Counted from the stretch's first letter, positions 31,583 to 41,266 are shown. The stretch: 64,000 nucleotides of DNA from Bacteroidales bacterium (GCA_021371955.1 JAJFVD010000003.1:248001-312000), one strand, 5' to 3'. Notes: generated by a model not told the origin, from the sequence alone. Program-made: numbers and translations.

Positions 31583-32907
31583 TGGCTGTATTTAAGGTAG
31601 AGGGTGGGCACCGCCTTTGTGGCGAACTCATTCCGCAGGGCGCTAAAAATGAGGCTCTGCAAATTCTTTCGGCAGTATTGCTGACCCCGGACAGAGTAGT
31701 GGTGCACAATGTTCCTGATATCTTAGATGTAAATAAATTAATTGAGATGCTAGCCGATTTGGGTGTTAAGGTAGAAGTGCTGCCTTTCGCTCCCAATTCA
31801 AACATCTCCAAAAGTTATGCTTTTTGTGCAAAGGATATAAATCTTGACTTTGTGCGGAGCGAAGAGTTTCGCCGTAAATCTGCTGCGTTAAGAGGGTCGG
31901 TCATGCTCACGGGGCCGATGCTTGCCCGCTTTGGATTTGCTTATATGCCTAAGCCCGGTGGGGACAAAATAGGAAGAAGGAGGCTGGATACGCATTTGAT
32001 TGGTTTTGAAAAACTTGGGGCTGAGCTAAATTTCGAACAAGGTAGTTCATATTTTGAAGTGAAAAGCAAAGGTCTTAAGGGCTGTTATATGCTGCTTGAC
32101 GAAGCCTCTGTAACCGGAACGGCAAATATTGTAATGGCAGCCGTGCTGGCCGAAGGTACAACCACAATTTACAATGCCGCATGTGAGCCATATCTTCAGC
32201 AACTTTGCAAAATGCTCAACAGAATGGGAGCAAGAATTTCCGGAATCGGCTCGAATTTGTTGACCATTGAGGGTGTGAAGGAGCTTGGCGGAACAGATCA
32301 TACAATCCTCCCTGATATGATAGAAGTTGGCAGTTTCATTGGACTGGCAGCAATGACAGGAAGCGAAATTACTATAAAAAATGTCGCTTATGATGAATTG
32401 GGAATTATCCCTGCACAGTTTCGCAGACTTGGAATCACAGTTGAGAGAAGAGGGGACGATATTTACATTCCCGCTCACGAACATTATGAGATAGAAAGTT
32501 TTATGGATGGCTCAATTATGACCATTGCAGATGCGCCATGGCCCGGGCTCACTCCTGACCTGCTGTCTGTTTTACTTGTAGTGGCAGTACAAGCCAAGGG
32601 CTCTGTTCTGATTCACCAGAAAATGTTTGAGAGCAGGCTGTTCTTTGTTGATAAACTGATAGACATGGGTGCACAGATAATTTTGTGCGACCCTCACAGA
32701 GCTACAATAATCGGACACAACAGGGAGTTTTGCCTTAGGGGAACAAGGATGGTATCTCCGGATATTCGCGCCGGTATTGCATTGCTTATTGCTGCAATGA
32801 GTGCAAAGGGTGTGTCTGTGATTGAGAATATTGAGCAGATTGACAGAGGATATCAGGAAATAGACAAGCGTCTTAACGCAATTGGAGCAAAAATAGAGAG
32901 AGTATAA
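31582..32907 (+). CDS. murA: UDP-N-acetylglucosamine 1-carboxyvinyltransferase, Asp-type
   Basis: A 441-residue MurA that transfers enolpyruvate from PEP to UDP-GlcNAc in the first committed step of peptidoglycan synthesis. Visible blocks are PQGAKNEALQILSAVLLT, RKSAALRGSVMLTGPMLAR, GTANIVMAAVLAEG, and IRAGIALLIAAMSAKG near the C-terminus. The active-site loop reads PKPGGDKIGRR: Asp128 stands where fosfomycin-sensitive enzymes have the reactive Cys115 (PGGC). From known Asp-type MurA enzymes this predicts an active but fosfomycin-insensitive enzyme. It is translationally coupled to the DUF4290 gene. Confidence 0.95.
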   Translation: MAVFKVEGGHRLCGELIPQGAKNEALQILSAVLLTPDRVVVHNVPDILDVNKLIEMLADLGVKVEVLPFAPNSNISKSYAFCAKDINLDFVRSEEFRRKSAALRGSVMLTGPMLARFGFAYMPKPGGDKIGRRRLDTHLIGFEKLGAELNFEQGSSYFEVKSKGLKGCYMLLDEASVTGTANIVMAAVLAEGTTTIYNAACEPYLQQLCKMLNRMGARISGIGSNLLTIEGVKELGGTDHTILPDMIEVGSFIGLAAMTGSEITIKNVAYDELGIIPAQFRRLGITVERRGDDIYIPAHEHYEIESFMDGSIMTIADAPWPGLTPDLLSVLLVVAVQAKGSVLIHQKMFESRLFFVDKLIDMGAQIILCDPHRATIIGHNREFCLRGTRMVSPDIRAGIALLIAAMSAKGVSVIENIEQIDRGYQEIDKRLNAIGAKIERV

Positions 32908-32913
32908 CAAAAC

Positions 32914-32983
32914 GGGCGGCGGGGGCATCAGGTTGCCTGATGCCCGCCGGAGGCGGAAGGGCGTTCCGCCCTCCCCGCCGCCC
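32914..32983. repeat. GC-rich nested inverted repeat (three-way-junction shape)
   Basis: Between murA and ftsK, an outer stem GGGCGGCGGGG (32914-32924) pairs with CCCCGCCGCCC (32973-32983). Inside are two hairpins: GGGCATCAGG/CCTGATGCCC (32923-32932 with 32936-32945, sharing two bases with the outer stem) and GGCGGAA/TTCCGCC (32952-32958 with 32964-32970). The block is strikingly GC-rich against its surroundings and has no T run. Confidence 0.7.
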
Positions 32984-33017
32984 GCCAAACAAGAATTTTT
33001 CAGCAACAACCTAACAT

Positions 33018-35441
33018 ATGGCAAAGAAGAACGAAAACACATCAAAGACTGCTACTAAATCTAAAACAGGCGAAAACGCACCCGCTCCTCAGGGAATGGA
33101 GGCTGTCCGACTGATTGCCGGTCTTTTTTTTGGTGGCCTGTCTATTTATACATTTATTGCTTTAATCTCATTTGTCTTTACGTGGGCAGAGGACCAGTCG
33201 TTGCTCAGCAACCCGGATGTGTGGAACAATCTTGTTCCGGTAGAGAACGGTGGCGGGAAAATAGGTTTTTTCTGGGCTAATTTTTTAGTTTCCAATCTTT
33301 TTGGTCTTGGTGCTTTTGCAATACCTTTCTTCTTTGGTGCTATTTCGCTTTATTCACTTAAAATCCGAAAAGTCAAATTATTACGGATATTTTTCTTGTC
33401 TGCCTTTGGTGCTATAATCATATCCATTTTTTTCTCATACGTATTTGGGTTTACAAAGTTCGACGACTGGTTTGGAAACGGAGCCGGCGGGTCATACGGG
33501 TATTTTGTAAATCAGTGGCTTATTTCTATGCTTGGGGCATCCGGAGCAGGTTTGCTCATCTCGGTATTAATGGTATTATGGTTTGTGCTGATGAGTTATA
33601 AAATTGTGATATGGTTCAACAGAGCCATTTCTGCATTGTTCCACCGCAAACCTAAAGAGGATGTTGTAGCAATGGCTGCAGCTGCTGATGCTGCTTATAT
33701 GGATTCTGCAGATGAATCAGATCTCACTGCTCCAATGGAAGATGTTGCCGCAGAGAATGAGGACGAACTTAAAGGAGGTACTGTGTTTGAAGTAGGAGAG
33801 TCACCACTCTCGTCTGCTGCCGCAGGGCCGGTTTCTGCGGTCCCTTTTGAAGTTATAGACAACGGAAACGCCGAAAACGGGGATGAAACGGATGAGGATT
33901 TCTTAAAAGACATACCGGTAGGGTCTCTTGATACTCTGTTTGACCCTAGGCTGGACCTGTCTGATTATAAATCACCAGGTCTGGACCTTTTGGAAGATTA
34001 CAAAGACAAGATATATGACGTTCCCCGCGATGAACTTGAAATGAACAATCGCAGGATTGTCAAGACGCTTAGTGATTATAAAATTGGCATTGAGCGGATA
34101 TTCGCACGCCCCGGCCCAACAGTAACTCTTTACGAAATTGTACCTCAGGCGGGTGTTCGCATCTCCCAGATCAAAAGACTTGAGGATGATATCGCTCTTT
34201 CGCTTGCTGCAAAGGGAGTACGGATTATTGCACCAATCCCCGGTACAAACACAGTAGGTATTGAAGTTGCAAATGCACGGCCAAGTATTGTTCCAATGAA
34301 ATCGGTACTTGACGAGCCAAAGTTCCGTAATGGCGCTTTTGATTTACCGGTAGTACTGGGCAGAACCATATCAAATGAGCCGATGGTTTTTGACCTTGCC
34401 AAAATGCCTCACCTTCTTGTTGCGGGTGCCACAGGGCAGGGGAAATCAGTAGGTCTGAACGCAATTATTACTTCATTGTTATATACAAAACACCCAAGTG
34501 AACTTAAATTCGTTCTCGTTGACCCTAAGAAAGTAGAACTGTCACTGTATGCAAAACTCGAAAAACACTTTCTGGCAAAACTGCCGGACGGAGACGATGC
34601 AATTATTACTGATACGCAAAAAGTTGTATATACCCTCCGTTCATTAACTATCGAAATGGATGCCCGTTACGATTTGCTTAAAATGGCAAAGGTGAGAAAT
34701 GTAAAAGAGTACAACGAAAAATTTCTTTCACGTCGCCTGAATCCTTTGAAAGGCCATCGTTTTATGCCTTTTATTGTAGTAATTATTGATGAGTTTGCCG
34801 ATTTGATTATGACAGCTGGTCGTGAAGTAGAGGAGCCTATTGCACGTCTCGCACAGCTGGCTAGGGCAATTGGCATCCACCTTGTAATTGCAACTCAAAG
34901 ACCAACCACAAATATTATTACTGGTCTTATAAAAGCCAACTTCCCTGCACGGATTGCTTTCAAGGTTATTTCGAATATTGACTCCCGCACAATTCTTGAT
35001 ACACCTGGAGCCAACCAATTGATAGGAAGGGGCGATATGCTCATCTCTTCCGGTGTGGACCTGACAAGGGTACAGTGTGCTTTTGTAGACACAAAGGAAA
35101 TTGATAGAATTGTCAATTTTATCAGCGACCAAAGGGGATACTCTACTGCTCACTATCTGCCAGAATATGTCGGAGAAGAGGGTGAAAATACTGCTGGAGA
35201 TATCGATTTAGGCAAGAGAGATAAGCTTTTCGATGAAGCGGCTAAACTTATTGTACAATATCAGCAAGGTTCAACTTCTCTCATTCAGCGAAGAATGAAC
35301 CTTGGCTACAACAGAGCCGGGAGAATAATGGATCAGCTTGAAGCTGCAGGAATAGTGGGTCCTTCCGAAGGGAGTAAAGCAAGACAGGTGTTGATAACCG
35401 ACTTCCACTCTCTTGACAGGATTCTTGCTTCACTGGAATAA
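33018..35441 (+). CDS. ftsK: DNA translocase FtsK/SpoIIIE
   Basis: An 807-residue protein. An N-terminal membrane part of about four to five helices (first ~200 residues) is followed by an acidic linker. The motor comes next with Walker A AGATGQGKSVGLNA, Walker B FIVVIIDEFADLIM and IHLVIATQRPTTNIITGLIK. The C-terminal gamma winged helix contains RRMNLGYNRAGRIMDQLE. It pumps chromosome ends across the division septum toward dif/XerCD. The linker is short compared with E. coli FtsK, as usual in the phylum. Confidence 0.97.
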   Translation: MAKKNENTSKTATKSKTGENAPAPQGMEAVRLIAGLFFGGLSIYTFIALISFVFTWAEDQSLLSNPDVWNNLVPVENGGGKIGFFWANFLVSNLFGLGAFAIPFFFGAISLYSLKIRKVKLLRIFFLSAFGAIIISIFFSYVFGFTKFDDWFGNGAGGSYGYFVNQWLISMLGASGAGLLISVLMVLWFVLMSYKIVIWFNRAISALFHRKPKEDVVAMAAAADAAYMDSADESDLTAPMEDVAAENEDELKGGTVFEVGESPLSSAAAGPVSAVPFEVIDNGNAENGDETDEDFLKDIPVGSLDTLFDPRLDLSDYKSPGLDLLEDYKDKIYDVPRDELEMNNRRIVKTLSDYKIGIERIFARPGPTVTLYEIVPQAGVRISQIKRLEDDIALSLAAKGVRIIAPIPGTNTVGIEVANARPSIVPMKSVLDEPKFRNGAFDLPVVLGRTISNEPMVFDLAKMPHLLVAGATGQGKSVGLNAIITSLLYTKHPSELKFVLVDPKKVELSLYAKLEKHFLAKLPDGDDAIITDTQKVVYTLRSLTIEMDARYDLLKMAKVRNVKEYNEKFLSRRLNPLKGHRFMPFIVVIIDEFADLIMTAGREVEEPIARLAQLARAIGIHLVIATQRPTTNIITGLIKANFPARIAFKVISNIDSRTILDTPGANQLIGRGDMLISSGVDLTRVQCAFVDTKEIDRIVNFISDQRGYSTAHYLPEYVGEEGENTAGDIDLGKRDKLFDEAAKLIVQYQQGSTSLIQRRMNLGYNRAGRIMDQLEAAGIVGPSEGSKARQVLITDFHSLDRILASLE

Positions 35442-35471
35442 TCCTGAAAATCCTGAATTATTTGCAGTTCT

Positions 35472-36179
35472 ATGAAAAAAAATAGGTTTGAGGAATTAAA
35501 TATTGTTTTTGCACTTATTATATCTGCGATTACTATATTTTTTCCTTGTTCGGAACTCAGTGCACAAAATCCAAAGACTTCCGATATTGTCCGGTTTCTA
35601 ACTGAGACAATAAAGACGATGCCGGCTGTCGAAATGGATTTTGAGCTTATTCAGGATAAATCTGCCGGCAAAAATACTGCCTCTTCGCGGGGAGATATTC
35701 CTATTTACAAGGGAGTAGTCCAGGCACAGGGAAACTCATATAAACTCACAAATCCGGAACTTGAACTTTATTGCGACGGCTACACCAAATGGATACTTAA
35801 CATCTCTTCGAAAGAGATGGTGATTGTTCCCAATGACCCAACTGCAACGGATATTGTTGAAAACCCCCTTGGCTTTCTCACATCTCTGAACAAGGGTTAT
35901 GAGTATCCTTTCCGGGTCTTCTCGGGTTCTCGCAGCGGAAAACAAATATGGGTTGTAGATCTTACTCCTTTAAACAAAAGACTGGCCTATAAATCTATTT
36001 CTGTTGGAATTGAGAAAAATACCTATATACCAAGAATGATTAAATATCTGGCCAAAGACGGCACATCTTATATTATTAATATTACCAGATTCGAAAAACA
36101 GAATTCTGTCCGTCCTAAGGAATATTTTCAATTTCCAGCCTACCGTTTAAAAGGGCTCGAAGTGAATGATATGAGGTAA
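35472..36179 (+). CDS. lolA: LolA-like outer-membrane lipoprotein carrier
   Basis: A 235-residue exported protein with a signal peptide (IVFALIISAITIFFPCSELSAQ). The LolA beta-sheet pattern follows: VEMDFELIQD, GVVQAQGNSYKLTNPELELY, YCDGYTKWILN and ENPLGFLTSL. LolA shuttles lipoproteins through the periplasm from LolCDE to the outer membrane. It lies 30 bases after ftsK on the same strand, a frequent ftsK-lolA arrangement. Confidence 0.88.
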   Translation: MKKNRFEELNIVFALIISAITIFFPCSELSAQNPKTSDIVRFLTETIKTMPAVEMDFELIQDKSAGKNTASSRGDIPIYKGVVQAQGNSYKLTNPELELYCDGYTKWILNISSKEMVIVPNDPTATDIVENPLGFLTSLNKGYEYPFRVFSGSRSGKQIWVVDLTPLNKRLAYKSISVGIEKNTYIPRMIKYLAKDGTSYIINITRFEKQNSVRPKEYFQFPAYRLKGLEVNDMR

Positions 36180-36196
36180 AACCTAAAAAAGAAATA

Positions 36197-36835
36197 TTAA
36201 GCGATTTGAGAATTAGCATTGCTGATTCCTATTTTCGCAAGTACCTCTATTATTGATGGATATGTATTTGTCAGGTACTTTGGCAAATCGCACTTGTTTA
36301 CCCAGATAGCCTTTTCTATTTCCTCTTCCTGTTGCGGAGCGGTATGAGTACCGTTTCCAAGGTAATTCATATTAAACCAGCGGGTACATTTAAGGTAAAA
36401 AAATCCATCCCTGTGATATGTGTGAAATGTGTCGCAAATGTGCTCATTAATCTCAAGATCGTGTATTCCGCACTCCTCTTCTACTTCACGAACGGCAGTT
36501 GCTTTAATATCTTCATCCTTCTCTTGTTTGCCTTTTGGAAGGTCCCATTTTCCATGTCTGAAAATAAGCAAATACTCTCCATTTCTGTTTTTTACAACTC
36601 CTCCTCCGGCAGTAATTGGAGTGAGCTGAGTGCATAACTGCTTAAAGGAATCCTCTTCGCTTTCGCAAGGAATATAAAGCTTGGTTATTTGTGGCGAGTT
36701 ATCGAAAAGTTCCGGCAGATTTGCAAGTTCCGGAAAGGAGCCGGGGCTATAAAGGACTGCGTCTGGTTCGCTGAGTGCCTCCTCATTGTTTGAGCAGACT
36801 GCAAGACAGCGGTTGTTGAAGTATATACTGTGCAT
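36197..36835 (-). CDS. Nudix hydrolase
   Basis: A 212-residue protein. The Nudix box is complete at about residues 100-122: GKQEKDEDIKATAVREVEEE followed by CGI, fitting Gx5Ex7REUxEExGU. The first ~70 residues are an extra domain without a recognised family. The substrate, a nucleoside diphosphate derivative, cannot be told. It is divergent from pyrE and convergent with lolA, with 17 bases between their ends. Confidence 0.88.
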   Translation of the reverse strand: MHSIYFNNRCLAVCSNNEEALSEPDAVLYSPGSFPELANLPELFDNSPQITKLYIPCESEEDSFKQLCTQLTPITAGGGVVKNRNGEYLLIFRHGKWDLPKGKQEKDEDIKATAVREVEEECGIHDLEINEHICDTFHTYHRDGFFYLKCTRWFNMNYLGNGTHTAPQQEEEIEKAIWVNKCDLPKYLTNTYPSIIEVLAKIGISNANSQIA

Positions 36836-36856
36836 TAAAAAATAGGATGATTTTAC

Positions 36857-36864
36857 TATCTTTG
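36857..36864 (+). promoter_or_regulatory. Probable -7 box of the pyrE operon
   Basis: TATCTTTG matches TAnnTTTG and lies 17 bases before the pyrE ATG. No good TTTG element was seen at the expected distance upstream. Confidence 0.4.
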
Positions 36865-36881
36865 TACAAAGATACTTTATT

Positions 36882-37520
36882 ATGGAGTCAATTGAAAAAA
36901 TAGTTGCCAGACAACTCTTGGAAATTAAAGCCGTAAGGCTTAATACAGATAAGCCGTTTACATGGGCATCAGGTTGGAAATCACCAATTTATTGTGATAA
37001 TAGAAAGATATTATCCTACCCTAAAGCAAGGGAAATTATTTTTAAAAACCTTGCAAAAATCATTGAACAGAACTATAAAAACGTGGATGTGATAGCAGGA
37101 GTTGCAACCGGGGCCATTGCATGGGGTGTACTTGTTGCTGAGGCACTTGGGAAGCCATTTGTGTATGTCCGTCCTAAACCAAAGGACCATGGTACTGGAG
37201 CTCAGGTTGAAGGAGATTTGCCTGCCGGTGCATCGGTGGTAGTTGTTGAAGACCTCATCTCTACGGGAGCAAGTTCCTTGTCTGCAGTTGATGCTTTGCA
37301 AAACGAAGGAGCCCATGTTCTTGGAATGGTGGCAATCTTCTCGTACAATTTTGACAAAGCAAGACGGTCATTTGAATATGGTAACTGCGAACTGCGTACT
37401 CTAACAAATTACGACACTCTCATAGACGAGGCATTGAATTGTAATTATATCAGGGAAAAAGAAATAGCACTTCTTCGCGAATGGAGGTTCCATCCGGAAG
37501 CGTGGGGTCAAAATCTATAG
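36882..37520 (+). CDS. pyrE: Orotate phosphoribosyltransferase
   Basis: A 212-residue enzyme of UMP synthesis, converting orotate and PRPP to OMP. It has the FTWASGWKSPIYCDNRKIL N-terminal block, VIAGVATGAIAWGVL, FVYVRPKPKDHGTGAQVEG and the PRPP-binding loop VVVVEDLISTGASSLSAV. It starts a run of plus-strand genes: the SRPBCC protein follows 6 bases later. Confidence 0.95.
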   Translation: MESIEKIVARQLLEIKAVRLNTDKPFTWASGWKSPIYCDNRKILSYPKAREIIFKNLAKIIEQNYKNVDVIAGVATGAIAWGVLVAEALGKPFVYVRPKPKDHGTGAQVEGDLPAGASVVVVEDLISTGASSLSAVDALQNEGAHVLGMVAIFSYNFDKARRSFEYGNCELRTLTNYDTLIDEALNCNYIREKEIALLREWRFHPEAWGQNL

Positions 37521-37526
37521 ATTTAA

Positions 37527-37955
37527 ATGGCTAATACACAGGCAAAGGGCAGAACTGTAAGGATACAGCAACCTGCAAGTCAGATTTTTGCTATTTTTTC
37601 TGACCTTACAAATTTTACAAAAAGTCTGCCGGAAGATATTGGTAAAAAGGCGAATATAGTTTCCACAAGCGATACATTATCCGGCAATGTTCAGGGATTT
37701 GACCTTGGCATAAAGGTGGCAGAGAGAATTCCATTTTCGCTTATCAGGTATGAGCAATATGGAAGGAGTCCCTTTCCGTTTAATTTTATAATGAGAATTG
37801 AGTCAATATCTCAAATGGAGAGTTCGTTTAATCTTGAGTTGAATGCAGAACTTTCCGGAATGTTTAAAATGATGCTGGGAGGGAAACTCCAGGAGGCGGT
37901 TGACAAGATTACCGATGAGTTGGAGAAGGGTATGGGTGGTTCCCCTTTGGCATAG
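37527..37955 (+). CDS. SRPBCC/START-like protein
   Basis: A 142-residue protein with the helix-grip pattern of small polyketide-cyclase-like proteins: AKGRTVRIQQPASQIFAIFS, FTKSLPEDIGKKANIV, and a long C-terminal helix LQEAVDKITDELEKGMG. Such proteins form a hydrophobic pocket for an unknown ligand. It follows pyrE by 6 bases in the same operon. No function is known from sequence. Confidence 0.8.
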   Translation: MANTQAKGRTVRIQQPASQIFAIFSDLTNFTKSLPEDIGKKANIVSTSDTLSGNVQGFDLGIKVAERIPFSLIRYEQYGRSPFPFNFIMRIESISQMESSFNLELNAELSGMFKMMLGGKLQEAVDKITDELEKGMGGSPLA

Positions 37956-37985
37956 ACTTCGAAATTCTGCTTTAAATAAACTATA

Positions 37986-39731
37986 ATGAAAAACTTACTT
38001 AAGCCGGTTTTGGCCGTGGCAGCTATTTTCGTTGCTTCGTTCATTTTCGCATTTGACTCAGAAAAGATTATGGACAAAAATATTTCTGTAATACCGGAAC
38101 CGGTGTTGCTCATTGAAGGAGTTAAAAATTCATCTCCGGTGGTAATTGATAAAAACAGCGTTTTATTGCTTGCTTCTGGCGAGTGTGATGAGTCTGTCCG
38201 TTTTCTTAACAGCTATCTTAAAAAGTATTATGGTTTTAGCCTGAAAGTTGCAAAATCCGCAAAAAAAAACGCTTCAGTTATAAGTTTTTCAATTGATAAC
38301 GAAAGTGTTAAAAAAGCGTTCATTGAGGCAGACAAGCAACCAGGAAAGCAATATGACTTTTCTGCTCTGATCGTAAAACCTAAGCAGGGAGCCTATTTCC
38401 TTTCTGCAGAAAATGGCAGTATTAAACTGATTGGCGCTGATTTACAGGGGCTGTTTTATGCAGTTCAGTCTCTGATTCAGCTTTTGCCTGTTGAAGCAGG
38501 AGTCAGTCCTAATTCGGATATAAATAAATCAAAGATATCTGCTCTTACTGTTCCGGCCGTTGAGATTTATGACTATCCCCGGTTTGAGTACAGAGGAATG
38601 CATCTGGATGTTGTAAGGCATATCTTTTCTGTTGATTACATTAAGCAGTACATAGATTATCTTGCTCTTCACAAGATGAATTACTTCCACCTTCATCTTA
38701 CAGACGATCAGGCCTGGCGAATTGAAAGTAAAAAATATCCAAAGCTTAACTCTATCGGCTCCTGGAGAGACGGAACTATTATTGGTATTTTTCCCGGTAC
38801 AGGTGTGGATTCCACAAGGTACGGCGGGTTTTATACTGTTGAACAATTGAAAGATATAGTAAAATATGCTGCCGAAAGGCAAATAACAATAGTACCGGAG
38901 ATTGATGTTCCCGGCCATTCAATGGCAATAATTGCGAGTTATCCCCAGTTCAGTACAACTCCGGATATTCCTAAAAAACCTGCAATTACATGGGGAATAT
39001 ATAATCGTCAGAACAATGTACTTGCTCCTTCAGATGAAGTATTCGTTTTTCTTGCTGATGTTTTTAACGAGCTTATGGATATCTTTCCGGGCCCGTACAT
39101 CCATATTGGCGCAGACGAATGTGCGAAAAGATGGTGGAAAGAATCGGTATCTACCCAGAAATATATGCGCAGCAAAGGATTGAAGGATGAAAATGAGTTG
39201 CAAAAGTATTTTGTTGAGAGAATATCCGAAGTGGTTACTGCCCGCGGCAGAAAAATAGTAGGATGGGACGAGATGATTGATGACGGTTTGGTTCCCGGCT
39301 CAATTGTAATGAGCTGGAGAAACGCAAAGGGTGGGCTTAAGGCTGCAAAAATGGGACACAAGGCTATTATGACCCCAATGGTCAATAGCTATTTTAATAT
39401 TGCACAAAGAGAGGGTGAGACAAATCTTGCTCATAAAAGCTGGCTGACCACCCTTGATTCTGTATATCTTTTTGAACCGATACCTGACGGATTTCCTGAA
39501 GAGGCTGCTGCAAATGTACTTGGCGGACAGGGCTGTATGTGGACTGAATACTTTGCCAATAAAGAGCAGGTGGAATATGGCATTTTTCCACGCCTCTCTG
39601 CGATTTCAGAAGTATACTGGTCTCCTCGTGAGGGCCGGAACATTGTTAAATTCCGTGAAAAACTTCAGAATCAGTACAAAAAATATGACCTATGGGGTGC
39701 AAATTATTATTCCGGTGAGCGGAATAAGTAA
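37986..39731 (+). CDS. Secreted beta-N-acetylhexosaminidase (GH20)
   Basis: A 581-residue exported glycosidase with an N-terminal signal peptide (LKPVLAVAAIFVASFIFAF) and a GH20b-like domain to about residue 180. The catalytic barrel shows YRGMHLDVVRHIFSVDYIK, MNYFHLHLTDDQAWRIE, and the catalytic pair Asp377-Glu378 in HIGADECAKRWW. It removes terminal GlcNAc or GalNAc from glycans by substrate-assisted catalysis in the periplasm or at the surface, for instance on host glycans or peptidoglycan fragments. Confidence 0.93.
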   Translation: MKNLLKPVLAVAAIFVASFIFAFDSEKIMDKNISVIPEPVLLIEGVKNSSPVVIDKNSVLLLASGECDESVRFLNSYLKKYYGFSLKVAKSAKKNASVISFSIDNESVKKAFIEADKQPGKQYDFSALIVKPKQGAYFLSAENGSIKLIGADLQGLFYAVQSLIQLLPVEAGVSPNSDINKSKISALTVPAVEIYDYPRFEYRGMHLDVVRHIFSVDYIKQYIDYLALHKMNYFHLHLTDDQAWRIESKKYPKLNSIGSWRDGTIIGIFPGTGVDSTRYGGFYTVEQLKDIVKYAAERQITIVPEIDVPGHSMAIIASYPQFSTTPDIPKKPAITWGIYNRQNNVLAPSDEVFVFLADVFNELMDIFPGPYIHIGADECAKRWWKESVSTQKYMRSKGLKDENELQKYFVERISEVVTARGRKIVGWDEMIDDGLVPGSIVMSWRNAKGGLKAAKMGHKAIMTPMVNSYFNIAQREGETNLAHKSWLTTLDSVYLFEPIPDGFPEEAAANVLGGQGCMWTEYFANKEQVEYGIFPRLSAISEVYWSPREGRNIVKFREKLQNQYKKYDLWGANYYSGERNK

Positions 39732-39756
39732 GCGCAAGTAATCCGAGGATTGATAT

Positions 39757-41175
39757 ATGCCTACAAAAATGATTTTGCCGGAAAAATTCAAAGAATATCT
39801 GCAGGAAGCGATTGGCAGTGATAATGCCAATGTTGTTATATCTGCAATACTCTCCGGCGAACCCGAACTTTCTGTCCGGATAAATCCGCGAAAATGGGCG
39901 AGAGACGGTGTTGTTGACTCTCATCTTTCAAAATCTCTTTCCGGGAACCAGATTCCCTGGTGCAAAGAAGGGTTATATCTTTCGGAAAGACCTGTATTTA
40001 CTCTTGATCCGGCACTTCATGCCGGGGCATATTATGTTCAGGAACCCAGTTCAATGATTTTGTCTCTGCTCGAACCTTTTCTCCGGGAACTAACAGCATC
40101 AAAATCTGCTCAACAATTGTCACCGGCAGCAGGAACACCATCCGGCTCAATAAAACTACTTGACCTGTGCGCTGCACCCGGTGGAAAATCTACCCATCTG
40201 GCATCCATCATGCCAAAAGGCTCAAAACTTACAGTAAATGAAGTAATCCGCACAAGAGTAGGAGCGCTGCGGGAAAACATTATTAAATGGGGCTATCCCG
40301 ATATTGATGTTATGTCGCTTGATGCCGCTGAGTTTCCACGGAGAGGATATCTTTTTGATTTTATTCTGGTAGATGCCCCATGTTCGGGAGAGGGAATGTT
40401 TCGCAAGGACCCGGATGCAATACTTGAGTGGTCGGAAGAAGCAGTGAAATTATCATCTTCCCGGCAAAGAAGAATTTTATCCGATATTTGGGACTCTTTA
40501 TCTCCGGGAGGTCTTTTGGCCTATTCAACTTGTACAATGAACCGTTACGAAGATGAGAATAATATAGAGTGGCTCATTGACAACTTCAAAGCAGAGCCCG
40601 TTGATTTATTTGGAGATTGCCATTTTAACACAAACAGGGAGAATATTACGGAAAATTTTCAAAATAATCAGTTATTACGCTTTTCAAAAGAGGATGCGGA
40701 GAAGGCGGGCATTATATTTTCTGACAAATACTCATTAAGATTATTGCCCGGATTTGTTAAGGGTGAAGGACTTTTCTTTTCGCTTCTGCAGAAACCTGAG
40801 GATAGGGACCCGGATAAACAATTATCCGTTAGTAGCAAATATGATGCTTTTCCACAGAATTTTTCTGGAATTATTAATCAAAAGCAAAAAATCCGAAAGG
40901 ATCCAAAGTCCCTAAGTCAAAAATATTCTCAAACTGAAGTTCCGGATCACAACTATGCGCTTTCTCTGGACTATGCCGGCGAGTGGCCTTCTGTGGAACT
41001 TTCAAAGGAAGATGCTTTGATCTATCTTTCAAGAGGTACAATTAAATTTACTGACAAGCCTCTTGGTTACCTGCGCGTAACATACGGCGGTCTGGGTCTG
41101 GGTTTTGTTAAGAATCTTGGTACCCGCGCCAATAATCTTCTTCCTATGAATCATCGTATTCGCATGCAGTTTTAG
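39757..41175 (+). CDS. rRNA (cytosine-C5)-methyltransferase, RsmF/NOL1 family
   Basis: A 472-residue SAM-dependent RNA methyltransferase. The N-terminal RNA-binding part has ELSVRINPRKW. The SAM motif is LDLCAAPGGKSTHLASIM, and the two cysteines are in DAPCSGEGMFRKDP and YSTCTMNRYEDENN, the second being the nucleophile. The C-terminal domain (EDALIYLSRGTIKF, GLGLGFVKNLGTRANNLLP) fits the RsmF/YebU group. The predicted product is m5C in 16S rRNA or tRNA. It ends before a strong bidirectional terminator. Confidence 0.9.
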   Translation: MPTKMILPEKFKEYLQEAIGSDNANVVISAILSGEPELSVRINPRKWARDGVVDSHLSKSLSGNQIPWCKEGLYLSERPVFTLDPALHAGAYYVQEPSSMILSLLEPFLRELTASKSAQQLSPAAGTPSGSIKLLDLCAAPGGKSTHLASIMPKGSKLTVNEVIRTRVGALRENIIKWGYPDIDVMSLDAAEFPRRGYLFDFILVDAPCSGEGMFRKDPDAILEWSEEAVKLSSSRQRRILSDIWDSLSPGGLLAYSTCTMNRYEDENNIEWLIDNFKAEPVDLFGDCHFNTNRENITENFQNNQLLRFSKEDAEKAGIIFSDKYSLRLLPGFVKGEGLFFSLLQKPEDRDPDKQLSVSSKYDAFPQNFSGIINQKQKIRKDPKSLSQKYSQTEVPDHNYALSLDYAGEWPSVELSKEDALIYLSRGTIKFTDKPLGYLRVTYGGLGLGFVKNLGTRANNLLPMNHRIRMQF

Positions 41176-41232
41176 CGATTTCCGGTCGCTATTTTCAACT
41201 CGCAGCCTAAGACAATACTGGAAGAATTCACA

Positions 41233-41266
41233 AAAAAAGAGCGACATAAATTTGTCGCTCTTTTTT
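41233..41266. terminator. Bidirectional terminator between RsmF-like gene and nqrF
   Basis: The 14-base arms AAAAAAGAGCGACA (41233-41246) and TGTCGCTCTTTTTT (41253-41266) are perfect complements around a 6-base loop. T runs occur on both strands, between convergent genes. Confidence 0.9.
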
